NCBI GenBank assembly: GCA_032158295.1
Contig: CM063246.1
Span: 19,340,991 to 19,404,990, forward strand
DNA length: 64,000 bases
DNA from: Pycnopodia helianthoides
Taxonomy: Eukaryota; Echinodermata; Asteroidea; Forcipulatida; Asteriidae
Direction: 5' to 3'
The position numbers were made by a program, and so were the translations under genes. The notes beneath the pieces are model-generated. The model worked only from the letters and a program-made list of their open reading frames with translations, was not told the DNA's origin and searched no databases. This document shows, one piece after another, positions 48,401-60,273 of this stretch (position 1 is the stretch's first letter; each line of letters opens with the position of its first letter).

Positions 48401-51400
48401 CAAGCTCATTTTCACCATGAACTTGTTCATTTTGTGTGAGTGTGTGAAAACGGGCCGACTCCAGCGTTTGGTAGTACCGGTATGTTATATTTATTATAAT
48501 AAGGGGAAGGCACCACACCTTGTCTGATATGGGGCAGAGGGTATTCCACCCCAACCCCCTAATGTTCCCATACTTTACCACACTATTCTCCCCACGTACA
48601 TGCAGTAGTACCCCCTAAAACTCTCCGAGTAATTCCTAAGACTCCAAGATCCCAAAAGGTACATAGGTTGGGAGTGTGTGAGCGTGCCTAACTCGTTGAA
48701 ACCGAGGATTTTAACAAAAGGGATCCGGGTATTTTGACAGAGCGAGGACATCCTCGCTTCGCTTTCGTGTACAAAACAAATTGGGACGTCGCTAAAAAAA
48801 ACCAAGTCCAAACAATGGGAGAACAAAGAGAAGTCCTCGATTTACGGGATTCACAAATGTGTGAGTGAGTTTGTAGTGACATTCAAACCGAGAACTTACA
48901 ACAAAAGGGACAATAGGTCCACGTTTGCTATCACAAAGGAAAACAATGGGGTCCACGTTTGTCAGGACAAAGAGTTGAACAAAGGAGGGTCCATGATTGG
49001 AGGTCATTACACACTTGTGTGTGTGGGTGGGTAGGTATGCACGTTCAAACCGGGGACCTATAACAACAGAGGACAATAGGGTCCCCGTTTGGGGAAAGGT
49101 CCCCAGTTGGAAAACGTGTACAAAACCAATGAGAGCTGTTGCCAAAAAGTTGAGGTACAAACAAAAGAGGGACAATAGGAGGTCCCGATTGCAGGTGTTT
49201 ACACTGAGTTTGTAGTGACATTCAAACCGAGGACTTACAACAAAAGGGACAATAGGTCCACGTTTGCTATCACAAAGGAAAACAATGGGGTCCACGTTTG
49301 TCAGGACAAAGAGTTGAACAAAGGAGGGTCCAAGATTAGAGGTCATTACACACTTGTGTGTGTGTGTGTGTGTATTCGATATCACTCCCTCGTACCTTTT
49401 GGTTGGGGTCAGCTCTCCGTGTGTTTATGATGTCCATGACTAAATTCTTGAAGAAATTAAGGGCTGGTATTGGGTGAATAGAGAAGCCAAACCACTTGAA
49501 CACGGGCTCCATCCACGAGAACATCACTGTGGGGTAAACATTTCAACAGGGATTTAAATATAAGAAGCTTATACCAGTAGCAAAAGTCAGCAATGCCAAA
49601 ATGAGTTAACTTCACATGGCATTCGTTGTTGGTAACTACCCCGAATATGATGTCACCTTCGAGGAGCGTGAAACCTTACACGACGCAGAACCAGCATCAA
49701 GCGCTCCTGCGAATCTGTTGAGTCTAGCGTTTCTACGAACCGGCGAATCTCAATGCATCGATTTGTACACTGCGTTCTGAGTGTACGTTTCTTTTGTTTA
49801 TTTCCACGAAGTGGCAAACGTAGTTAGGAATTATCAACTCATCAAAATAGTTCATGATTAAAAACATATTGGCAATTCTGTATGTCTGAAGAAGTCAGCT
49901 TTATTTTGATAGTGACATTTAAAAGAAAAAACAATCAAGCAGTCTCCGAAACAGCAGTTTGAAAAAATAGTTCAACTTACAAAACGCAATTTTATCCAAA
50001 CTTCTGGCTGTGGTGTAGATTCGCCACCTCGTGGAATCGGTGACGAATAATTGTTGAGTTTTTGTAAAAGTCAGAATTGTCTTAGGCTTTTCTCAGTGTC
50101 TTTTGTAATTGCATTTAGCTCATGGGTTGTGTGTGTTATCATGTATTTAGAGTGTTGTCGTTGGATATGACGAGGTTTTAAACCTTTAACAAAACCCTAA
50201 TGCAAACAAACTTTCGGCATCAAGACTAAAAACATTGGACATATTAATACTAACAAATAATCATCCATGGGAGCTGAATTTCCTTGAATCCTTTGAAGAA
50301 CCAATTTGCGTTGTCAATAAAGGTGGTATCGTCTTGGTTCTGTGTGTCAATCTTGGTAGCATAGCCGCACAGGGCACCCGTTTCTATTGCAAACGAGCCA
50401 AGCATCCTATGGAGATACCAACAAGAAATTGCACAAGCACAGAACTAATCAGTTTGCAATTAAATCATACAAAAAAAAAAAAATGGTTAATCACTACGAA
50501 AGCCCGGTAGTGCCATCGCTACTCTATTTTCAAAAAGCAGTTTATTTTCATTTTCAAAAGCATTTATTTTTATTTTCAAAAGTAGTTATTTTAATTTTTG
50601 TTTATTGTTTTATGTTTGATTAGTTTTTATTTATTTATTGTGTAAATAATTAGTATGTTTATATATCTGTCTTTTTTAAAATGTTTGTTTGGTTAAACCA
50701 CTGAAGTAATTACACAATTTGCAAAGTAAAAACAAAAACCCAGAAATTCTGAACTTAAAGTTGCTTTCAATGCAAACAAGAAATAAACAAACCCACAAGT
50801 GCTGAATTGTAAACCCTACGTGACATACAATTTTTACAATATAATTGTTTAAAAAAACAACAACGGCAAAACGATAACGGCAAGTTAAACATGTGCAAAC
50901 AAACAGTCCTGCCGAATCTTGTCGAGACTTACTTTGACACCTCCATATCGCCTTTTCCCCCATCCACGCGTGTCTGAATATTTTTCATGAACAGATCAGC
51001 ACGATCATTAACCAAACCCGCCATCTTCAAACATGTAAAAACAATAAACAAATAAATAAATAAAAACAGCAAATTTACTCATCCATAGAGCACGTCCGAT
51101 GATACTATGCCCAGGAAGAAATATTGACTGTAGGACTTGGTAACACTTGTATTAACATGACGTTATACTTCCACCATGGCACCATGGTAAACTCAGCTTG
51201 CCCCAGACCGTCTGCTCCCTGTTCCACTTAGCAAATCGCTGTGCCAACATGACACTGAACATCTCCCCCAATGGCGAGAGGCTTAAACTTTGTACCAACC
51301 CCCAAGTACATTGGTGAGAGTCCCTGGACCGCAGCCTGTTAACCTTCTCCCATTATCCCAAAGCTGTTGCGTCCAAGACTGCAGCTGGAGAGACTGGCTG

Positions 51401-54400
51401 GCACTGGTTGGAGGTGCATCCTTCAACACCCAAAGTCATGCAATTCGACGTCAAATTTCATGTCTGCATGATTCCGAATCGGGTTTTTTTCGATTCGCGA
51501 AACTTAGTCGTCAAACTTCGCATCTGCGGCTTTTACTCCAGTTGCAAAATGTAACCTTCTCTCTGTGTGTAATTGCTATACTTTTGAAACATTTGAACAT
51601 TTCTGGTTTATTTCATTTACATCATAACTATAACGCGTGACTGAGAGGACAACAACTTTTCATTGGACAACAAGTAGCTATTTAAACTTGAAATACAGAA
51701 ACTACACCAAGAAAACATTTGGTAAACGCAGAAAAAATAGTGATATCAAATAATAAACAAATTGTCAAGAATGATAACAACGAAGAAGCAGACGAAACCA
51801 CATCGCTAAAAAAGTATTGCACATGCAGACATTATTCAAAAATTCCAAAGGGCAAACAAGAAAGTTTCAATTAAAACCGCTCGTTAAAATAAGGTAAAAA
51901 CACTAAAAGTATCGCTCACCATAGCTTTTTTTTGTTTTTGTTTTTTTGTAAACGTTTTTTATGGGGAGGGGAGCTTTTTCATACTAAATACTACACATAC
52001 TTTTGTGGTGGACACTTTTTGAAGTGGGAATACAAAGTACGATGAGTGGCTTACCTTGCACATCTTGGTTTTGCTGAATGTTGGTGCAATGGTGCTCCGC
52101 ATTAACTTCCATCGATCTCCCTTAAGACCAAGGAGATCATTGCTGAGGAGGTCCGGACGCAGAGGAAATATCTTTGAGATAACAAACCAATCATTAACTT
52201 CAGTTGTTGAAACCGTTCAATTTCACTTTTTTATAAAGGCATGAAAATTTTAAAAGCATTCAATGTTTAACTTGAAAGGCGTTTTCTTTTTGCCATGCGA
52301 AACCGTCATGCAATTGAGCAACAAGAGATTTCTATACAAAACACTGCGAACTTGAATGCTGTTTGAGTGGATTGTTAAATTGAATGGCTATACCTTCTTC
52401 AATCGAATAACGCAAAAGAACATTGCTTAAAAGTGAAATCGAATGACTGTTTTGAGGAGCTTTCAATTTTGCGCAAAATAGATCGACGCGACGTTTGAAT
52501 TGGGCGCTTACTTGCCGAATAATGACCGGTAAAAACCTGTTTTATTGTTCACTATTTTTGTATGGGAAGGATAGATGTATAACACTCACTTGACGATCGC
52601 AGAAATTGTTGAATTTTTTGACGAGGACCTCCTCAACCATGTCCAGGTCAGAGGTTATGATGGCCTTCCGCGCCCCTTCAAAAACACTGTCGATGATAAT
52701 ACATTATTGTTTATAACTGTACAAAACAAGGCTAAACTGAAGACAATTATTTGTAAGATTTATGTAGTTTTAGTCTAGGTTTGAGGAAATAGGCTTTACA
52801 TACTAACTAGTACGTCAATCAAATTTGCTTAAAAAAAATATCTATAAAAAAACATTTCGGGGAAAACAAATAATCAACAAGGAACGGCTGGCTGGACGGA
52901 CATAAATGCTCCCCCCCCCCGTGCCCCCACCCCAGATTCGCTTTAATTTGACGGTGAATGTTATTTTCTTTTCGCTTTAAAAACAATTTTAACGCAAAAT
53001 TATTTTGAAAAATACTTTAAAAGTTTGTTGACCTATTGACATTATTGTTCTATAGATGAAACAATGAGACGATTACATTTAAATATTAGAGTTTGATGAA
53101 ATTTGCTTAGTGTATGTTAATTTTTTTAAATTAAAGCCATCAACTCTGCAGAGATTCAAAAACATTCACAAATGAAGTAAATTCTTACCCGTATACTTTG
53201 CCAAATTTGTTTCTCCATGCCTGATGTGCTTCGTGCATTCCCTGGTTCCAAAAATAATACAACAAATCTATATATTTATATTTATATATATAAATGTAAA
53301 ACCAAATCACGATAGTACAAAACCACAACGTTCCTAGACAGAAAGCTTTTGGTAAATGTTTTACCACTACACCTCCGGGTCAAAATTGACCTGGATCCGG
53401 ATCCCCCGGGCCTTACCCATTTCCGGGTCAGAAACCCATTTTTCAAACCACTTTCTGGGTCAGCCTGACCGGAAATGGGACCCAGATTCGAATCCCCTGG
53501 GGGCCTTAACCATTTCTGTGTCAATATCTCATTTTAAAATCACTTTCTGGGTCAGCCTGACCGGAATTGGGACCCGGATCCGGATCCCCTGGGGGCCTTA
53601 ACCATTTTTGGGTCAATATCCCATTTTAAAATCACTTTCTGGGTCAGCCTGACCGAAAATGGGTCAGGTCCCCTGGGACCCGGATCATGCCTTAACCATT
53701 TCTGGGTCAATATCCCATTTTAAAATCACTTTCTGGGTCAGCCTGACCGGAAATGGATCCGATCCCAGGGGACCCGGAATCCGGCTCATTTATGACCCAG
53801 GAAGGTTAAGAGTTTAGATAGACGGTTCTTTGCTCTTGGGGCATGATTTGTGCATCTTCATAGCAGGCAACGGCATACCGTAAATATCATTGAAGGATAA
53901 AATATTGAAAATGAAGAAAAGAAAAGAACGTTCACACCTGTTTTATAACTGTTAACATACCATCCATCATACCTAATTCAGGCCCATAGTCTTCATACAT
54001 GTCTGTTTCTTATCGTGACAAAACAGAAAAAAAAACACCCAACACCCCAACAAACAAACTTACCCCTCCATACGATAAAATGTTACCGAACAGTGGAAGT
54101 GGTGTTGGGCCTGAAAGACCGAGTGTCTTGAAGTAAGTCCTTCTCTTGTATGTGCTCCTGACAAAATGAACATATTCGACAACTTTTATACTATTATTAG
54201 ACAGAATTGTAGTGTTTGTTGTTGTTGTTGTTGTTGTTGTTACACACCAGGCGCGAATCCAGGATTGTTTAATAAAGCGGTGGCACACTGAAGTGGTTTT
54301 TAAATATTGACCAAAACGTTTCTTCAGTGCCAAAACAAAAGTCTCTTCGTCAAATTGTCTCACCGTGTTAAGGTGTGAAAATGCATCGAACATCTATCGG

Positions 54401-56026
54401 ACTCATGGGAATCGCGGGAAGTCTTGTATATAAACTGTTTTCAAGGTGAAATGCAACCAGCAGCCAGTTTATTTCTATATTTTTGGAACAAGTTCCGCGG
54501 TAGTCGTTATACATCAGTTATAACTTATTACCGAATAATGTTGCTATGCCCCCTCTTTCGCTTCTCTTTGCCCCTCCCCTCTCTCCGTCTTCCTCTTTTT
54601 CTTCTTTTAAGTAATGTATATTTTTCATATATTATTTTACCGGGGGGAGGGGAGGTGTGCCCCTGCCGCCCTCCGGATCCGGGTCTGTACAAGTACCAGT
54701 ACAAACTGAAGAATCTTTGAATAAATGCAGGCTGTGACATAACCGAACACCCAAATTAATGATAAGATTCCCTTGCACGCCAACATGAGGGTTGAGAAAA
54801 CGCACGAATCCAAGACAAAAGACCCGTACACAAAGCAACGACACAACTACGGTTCTTGAAACTGTCTAAACGAGTAAATGTTACACGAGTCAGCAAGGAC
54901 AGAAATCGCTTGTTGAACAACGAAAACGAAAGTAAACCGGCATTCATTGGTAGAAATCTTGCTGTAGAATGTAGAATTTGCATCGCTCAAAAGAACGACT
55001 TATACGATTAATTGAATATAATGCTATATATAAATGCGACTTAAAAAGAGGCAAAATCGCTTCAATACGAATGCATGACAGTGAAACAGGCTGCTTTTTG
55101 CCGAAAATGAGCAGGAAAACCGACAGTTAACTAACTCGGGATGAATTGATGTATAGGCCTACTGTCTTAAGCTATATTATTTATGAGTTTATGAGTAAAT
55201 GCCGTCGTCTTCAAGAAAAACTCGCGATGTTATTGTCAGTTGCACTGACAAAAGGCTTTAAAATTAACAACGGTGGTCGTTGTTTACCACGGGTTTACGG
55301 TGGGCATCTCAAAAAAGAAAATGCTTTGGCTTCGGCTCCGGCTGTCACTCCACCTGTAATGTTAAAAGCCTGTATTTTCAACACAAAGCACATTGGGCAG
55401 CTGACGAAGCCAAAGCCAGAGCCATGGTTTTGAAAAGGCCCATTTCCCTATAAAACAGTCATGAACAACTTTTATGAACACTTCCAAACAGCCAAAGCTG
55501 AGTATCCTTATTATTAGCATCAACAATATATAAATCGGTATTAGCATGGATTTCGTAAGAATGGATTATGTGCGCCATAAATATTTCATAAAAAAACGTA
55601 TAGGTCCTGACTTTTACCATGGAGCTATATTAATTGACTGGGCGCTAACTCCTCGATATAAAGGTCTATGACTTGTGGCTATGAGTACCAATAACACTTT
55701 GTAAAATGATTATTTAGATAAGTGGGCCTCAATCAACTACACGTCACGCACTTTCCCCTCTCTTAAGACGACATGACTCGTGCGCTTGTGGGAGTGAAAA
55801 AACCTGAACTACCTGCACGCTTATTAACCTTACACCATGTACATTAACCATTCAAATACATAAACATTTCAAAGAAAAGTTGTAACAAATTTGAAAAATT
55901 TACATCAAGGCATCTCAATAATGTTATTAGGTCCACCGCTTAGAAACAGAAAGAAAGAAATTGAAAAAGTTCTTACCATGCAATCAGAGCAACAATCAAG
56001 CCAATCAAGGCAAGTGTCACAGACAT
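45471..56026 (-). CDS. Cytochrome P450, CYP3/clan 3-like, complete (13 exons, 504 aa)
   Basis: Exons in order: 56026-55977, 54157-54064, 53241-53189, 52686-52590, 52171-52055, 51024-50933, 50406-50255, 49526-49396, 48214-48089, 47889-47669, 46922-46785, 46406-46244, 45551-45471. Lengths sum to 1515 nt in perfect phase. The enzyme is a microsomal monooxygenase. Residues 1-18 form the membrane anchor, followed by basic residues and the Pro hinge GPTPLPLFGN. W119-R123 (WKLMR) is the C-helix heme-propionate site. The I-helix reads FFLGNYETTTTT at about 308-319, with Asn where most members have the second half of an Ala-Gly pair. ExxR is E368-R371, and the heme loop FGAGPRKCIG places the thiolate at Cys448. 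It resembles CYP3A and thromboxane synthase, both clan 3; substrate cannot be told. Intron 7 uses a GTTAGT donor. The last codons and stop form AATAAATAA. Confidence 0.95.
46540..46671 (-). repeat. tRNA-derived SINE with 14-bp target duplication in P450-A intron 11
   Basis: The tRNA-like head (minus strand GCTCAGTTGGTAGAGCGCCG, GGTTCAAATCCCGC) is flanked by AAAATAATAAGTTG at 46526-46539 and 46672-46685. The equivalent site in P450-B has no insertion. Confidence 0.88.
48858..49375. repeat. Duplicated ~150-bp block (period 339) in P450-A intron 8
   Basis: The block with GGTCCACGTTTGCTATCACA and GGTCCACGTTTGTCAGGACA appears at about 48880-49015 and again at 49219-49354, with related shorter pieces between. 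A TG microsatellite follows at 49355-49372. The long open frame here is a repeat artefact. Confidence 0.8.
51160..51460. repeat. GC-richer insert in P450-A intron 5, origin unknown
   Basis: A sharply bounded, GC-richer block contains fragments such as CCATGGTGCCATGG on the minus strand. Its minus-strand frames look protein-like for short runs but contain stops. It may be a decayed retro-copy or retroelement piece; I cannot assign it. Confidence 0.35.
53375..53800. repeat. Four-unit tandem repeat, ~92-96 bp period
   Basis: TCTGGGTCAGCCTGACCGGAA recurs near 53455, 53547, 53638 and 53731, each followed by a GGGACCCGGATCC-type block and ATTTTAAAATCACTTTC. The units are rich in short palindromes such as GGTCAGCCTGACC. 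It lies in intron 2 of P450-A. Confidence 0.9.
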
Positions 56027-56099
56027 GATGACCTACTGAATGTTGTCTCGTGCAACTGACTGGAAGGCAAACGAAATTTGCTCTGCGTTTCATCTTCTT

Positions 56100-56240
56100 C
56101 TCGGAGTCACGCCAAAAGGTGTCCGCTGCCAAAGTGTCCGCTGAGCATGCGCAGTTGACGCAGCACGCTCTTTGGCACCTCTTGTAGTGGTGTACGTGCC
56201 AAAAGTGTCCGCGTTAGGACTGGACAGTATTTTGGCAAGA
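56100..56240. promoter_or_regulatory. Putative P450-A promoter with repeated GCCAAA-GTGTCCGC motif
   Basis: Within 215 bases upstream of the P450-A start codon, GCCAAAAGGTGTCCGC (56111), GCCAAAGTGTCCGC (56128) and GCCAAAAGTGTCCGC (about 56198) occur in one orientation, and CTTTGGCAC (56171) in the other. The TTGGC half-site resembles an NF-I half-site; binding is inference. No TATA box is evident. Confidence 0.4.
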
Positions 56241-59200
56241 CGTTAGCGGATTTGTAGACGTCATTTGTGTCGAATTACATAAATCAAAGTTTAATAGTTT
56301 GAAAACAAAAACTTTACATCTGAACCAAACGTTGGATTTTTGCAATTTATACATCATCGGAAAGGGCTTCGCAAACTGAACCCAAATTCGAACTCGTCTT
56401 CCGGTTCAAACCGGAAGTTGGAGCAAAACATAATTAAAGGGCCATAATTTCAGATGTGCAATCGATATGAAATGAAATTTAGACACGGTTTCAGAGCATG
56501 AAATGGCATTTTGTTCAAGACCTTTTTAAGTATAACAGTGGTGACGTCATCAATAATTTGCAGTGTCCTTCGACGACAAGTTTATAATTGTCTTATTTCC
56601 AATTTCTGAAGTTCTTGAACCAATTTTCATCATCAATTCTTCACTGATATACAAAATCGAATGTTGCATATAGAAGTTATGGTAAAAAGACGGTGCTGTT
56701 TTTCGCGCGATCAGAAAAAGCACAAAGTTACTGGACAAGGTGGGTGCCCGGGACAATACATTTTTGAGTTATACATTACCACTGTTGTTTGCCTTTTAAT
56801 ATACTTTTCTCTACCGCATAACTCAAAAAATGAAACCGAATTGAATGTTGAAACTTATCGGACAATTGAACCTCAACATCAAGAAGAAACCGGAGCAATG
56901 ACATCATAATGACGTCATGAAGTGGTGAAGTACATTACTTCAAATATTAATCGAGCAAAAAAGTAACAATAATAAAATCACAACTCGTGAACTACACAAT
57001 GAATTTTGAAAATCTATACATCATTGCATTGGTCTGGGAAAACTGAAAAAAGGTCACACGAACAACAACACTCCAAATCAACCATTACTGTTTTCAAAAC
57101 CGAAAATTGAAGTGAATAAGTAATCATGAACACAATTTTAGCTCTGCTTGCCAATATGGTAGGAACATTTGAACACGATTTATTTGTACGAAATTGAGCC
57201 ATGGCCTTTTCAAGCAGCTTAAATGTTGACGTCATCAGTAATACAGGAAACGGAAAAAACGTACTCTTCCAAAACCATTGATGATTTTGTACAAGTTGTA
57301 TTTGTCTGTGGCTACACAGTTCCGTACTATGTTTTAATGAGGCAGATACAATTCCATGGCAAACAACCTCTTGAAGCCCACGTCTTTTTGGTTTCAGATG
57401 TAAATCCCAACCGAGATAATCCTCAACTCAGACCAGCCTCCCATTATCATTATTATTATTAATATCTTCCCCAGCTAGAACCGAGGCATATTGCGGGTAG
57501 TAAGGAGCGCTGCGTGGTTAATTTAACTACCAGTTATATAACACGTGACCCTGGGAACAACGACCGCGTGCTCTACATTTTAGGGGTTGACTTGCTGTGT
57601 TGAAAAAGAGCAGTGGAAATTAATATCTTACGAAAACACCCAGCAAGTTTGCAGTACAATGGGTAATAGTAATGAACTGACTTTTTTTTTTATAATAACC
57701 AAATAATAATAATAATAATATAATAATAATACATGTTTGAACAAATAATACTAAGAAGAAGAAGAACACCACCAAGATAACAACAAGAACAGCAGGTCCA
57801 ATCAACAAGATGGATGGGATATCACTCACTGCAATCATCTCATTATCCAGTACATCATCATAGCTAATGGACACAATTCATAAAGATTTCGAAACATTGC
57901 CCACTTATCAAAAACACAAATTCTCCAAATATTTTGATTTAAACTATTTCTGTGACGTCACTCTATTGTTCAAAGTGTAGATTATTTTTACGAATCTACG
58001 CTTAACAGATTCGTAACGAATCTACAGTTGAGTGGATTCGTTACAAACTAACGTGAAATGTTCGACGGGAAAATGACGGTCTTTCCAAATTGAAAGGATA
58101 ACATGATGTGCACCAAACACAGCTTTTAATGTACTTTACCATAGAAGGCTTTCAGGAAATAGTTTAAGTCAGAGAATAGACTCTAAAGTGTAGATTCGTG
58201 AATAGAATGTCCTCGCCTTCGGCTCGTACATTCTATTCACGAATCTACACTTTCTCGTCCATTCTCCTTAACATAATCCAAGTATATTCTCAACACTTGA
58301 AAGCAATTCAAAAGCACAGTTACTTTTGAAGTAAATTGTTAGATCGCAACAAACGATAATAAATGTGCACGAAAAGCTGCCTGAAACATAGCTCATTGAT
58401 TACAACACTTATTACATAAAACCATACTACTTCCAACGTCACCATCGTTTACACAACAGTATGCTAATAACCCCAACAAACCCAACCGTTATTTCACAAT
58501 CAGATTTTTGTTTGTTCAACTAGTCTGAGCGAAGGAACCAGGGGTGCGCAGCAAGAAGGGGGAAAAACGAACAGAGAAAACAAAAGCACTTTTACTTGGT
58601 ATTATAAATAGGTACCTGTGTTTTTATCTGTGTAGAATTTCGGGCAAATCAACTGTGCCCCCTTAACCAAAGAATCCACCATACGTCCATGGTATACATT
58701 GTAGTATTTATACCAGCAGAACGAAATCTCCATGTTGCCAACCAACTAAACTACACACACAATCCCAACCCTGCTTCCTTTCTTATTAATATTATACAGC
58801 TAGGCAGCCACAATTTTTTTTATACGGGCACCAAGAAAATTGTCCAACAGATAGGAAATGCACCTTGGAGTGTGGCACTCTATAAACGTCCGAGTGAGAA
58901 TTTACCCAGATCTGGGTCACGTGGGACCGGACCCGACCCGTAATCTGTATTATTAAAATGACCAAGAAACGGGTGAAACGGACTCAGAATCCGAGAGCAG
59001 TTCCCAATTATAACTAGTCCATTCTGACCCAGGAGGTTTTTTCTTTTCTTTCGAGTGTACGAGTTTGAAGGAAGTATCGTCGAAAGTATCAGACTTTAAG
59101 GTCTCCAGTAGGAAATGTACACTCAGGCACTGGGTTGACCATTGCACAGACTGAACTGGGTGAACGAACTTATACTCAGTCCACTTACAATGTACTGGCA

Positions 59201-59845
59201 GTATGATGAGACATGACACTATGGAAGATGTAATTTCTGAACTAAAAACCGAACGGGTTATTGGCTAATTAGTGATGCTACAGTATGTAGGGGGTGACAC
59301 TGCGCCGGGTATACAACTGACAAATGAAAACATTACCATATCATTGCAAGCAATTATCATAACAAAATGTTTTATTACAGCAGTAAGTTCTTGGTACTTG
59401 GTATTTGGTACTTGGTTGCTTACCCTACGAGGTTTAACAGGGCAGCCCTAGGGAAGGTGGAACTGGACTTAAATGAACTTAATTCAGTTCTCAAAGGCAA
59501 TGTGGCTTGTGGCATCTATGGTGCACTGTGGGAGTTTGTTCCATGTCCCAACTGTTCTGTATGAAGGCTTACAGGCAAGAATTCAGATCTCTTGGCCACA
59601 GAGGTGGGGCTAACCTACCTCTATTATGCAACCATGCATAGCCAGGCCTATGTTGTGTTGTGTCATGATTTGTCATTTTCTATTGTCAAAGTAAAATAAC
59701 TAGGCCTATTTGCCTGACAGTATTGCCCATCTAAAAATGGAAGAGCCTAATATCTAGCTGACGGTGATTGGTTAAAAAGAAATTGCATGTATAAATTTAT
59801 AAATTGCATATATAAATTATTCATGATCATGAATAACAGACTCAA
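56241..59845. other. Spacer between the two P450 genes; no gene seen
   Basis: Contains an ATA/AAT microsatellite at about 57700-57735, the hairpin cluster at 57970-58253, and a GGGTCA-type repeat at 58890-59035. I find no missing 5' exons of a third P450 here. Confidence 0.6.
58185..58253. repeat. Perfect 26-bp inverted repeat (hairpin)
   Basis: 58185-58210 and 58228-58253 are exact reverse complements around a 17-base loop. The motif GTAGATTCGT also recurs in both directions at 57976-58043. Confidence 0.93.
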
Positions 59846-60273
59846 GTGCTAATTAGGAGTTCGAGACATTTTCAGGGCACAGAATGTACCGGAGTGTACA
59901 CAGCTTTCACACTCAATCCTAAAAAAAAATAACAAAGAAACTATACTACTAGTTATGTTAATAAGTTACTAGTTGTTTGAAGGAACCATCGAAAGGGTGC
60001 TGCCAAAGGCAAATAATTAAAGTTTTCTACCAAATTTCACAATAGGCCTACTCTAATATTATCTGAAGCAATTACTTAATAGTTAGAAGAAACAAATGGC
60101 AAGACAACACTGGGATTGGGAAGATAAAAATGCCTAACAGCAAGAAATTTATATTGCTAGATTCTCAGTGAAGTTCCATCTATAATGCTCTGACACACAA
60201 TACCAAGTGATAATGTATAAAAGCCCCGATTCATTGATGTGCTTATTTACGTTATCGTTATTTGTTTATTTAT

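Noticed and set aside
48792..49385. 197-codon minus-strand frame
   Set aside because: Lies in the duplicated intronic block of P450-A and repeats itself.
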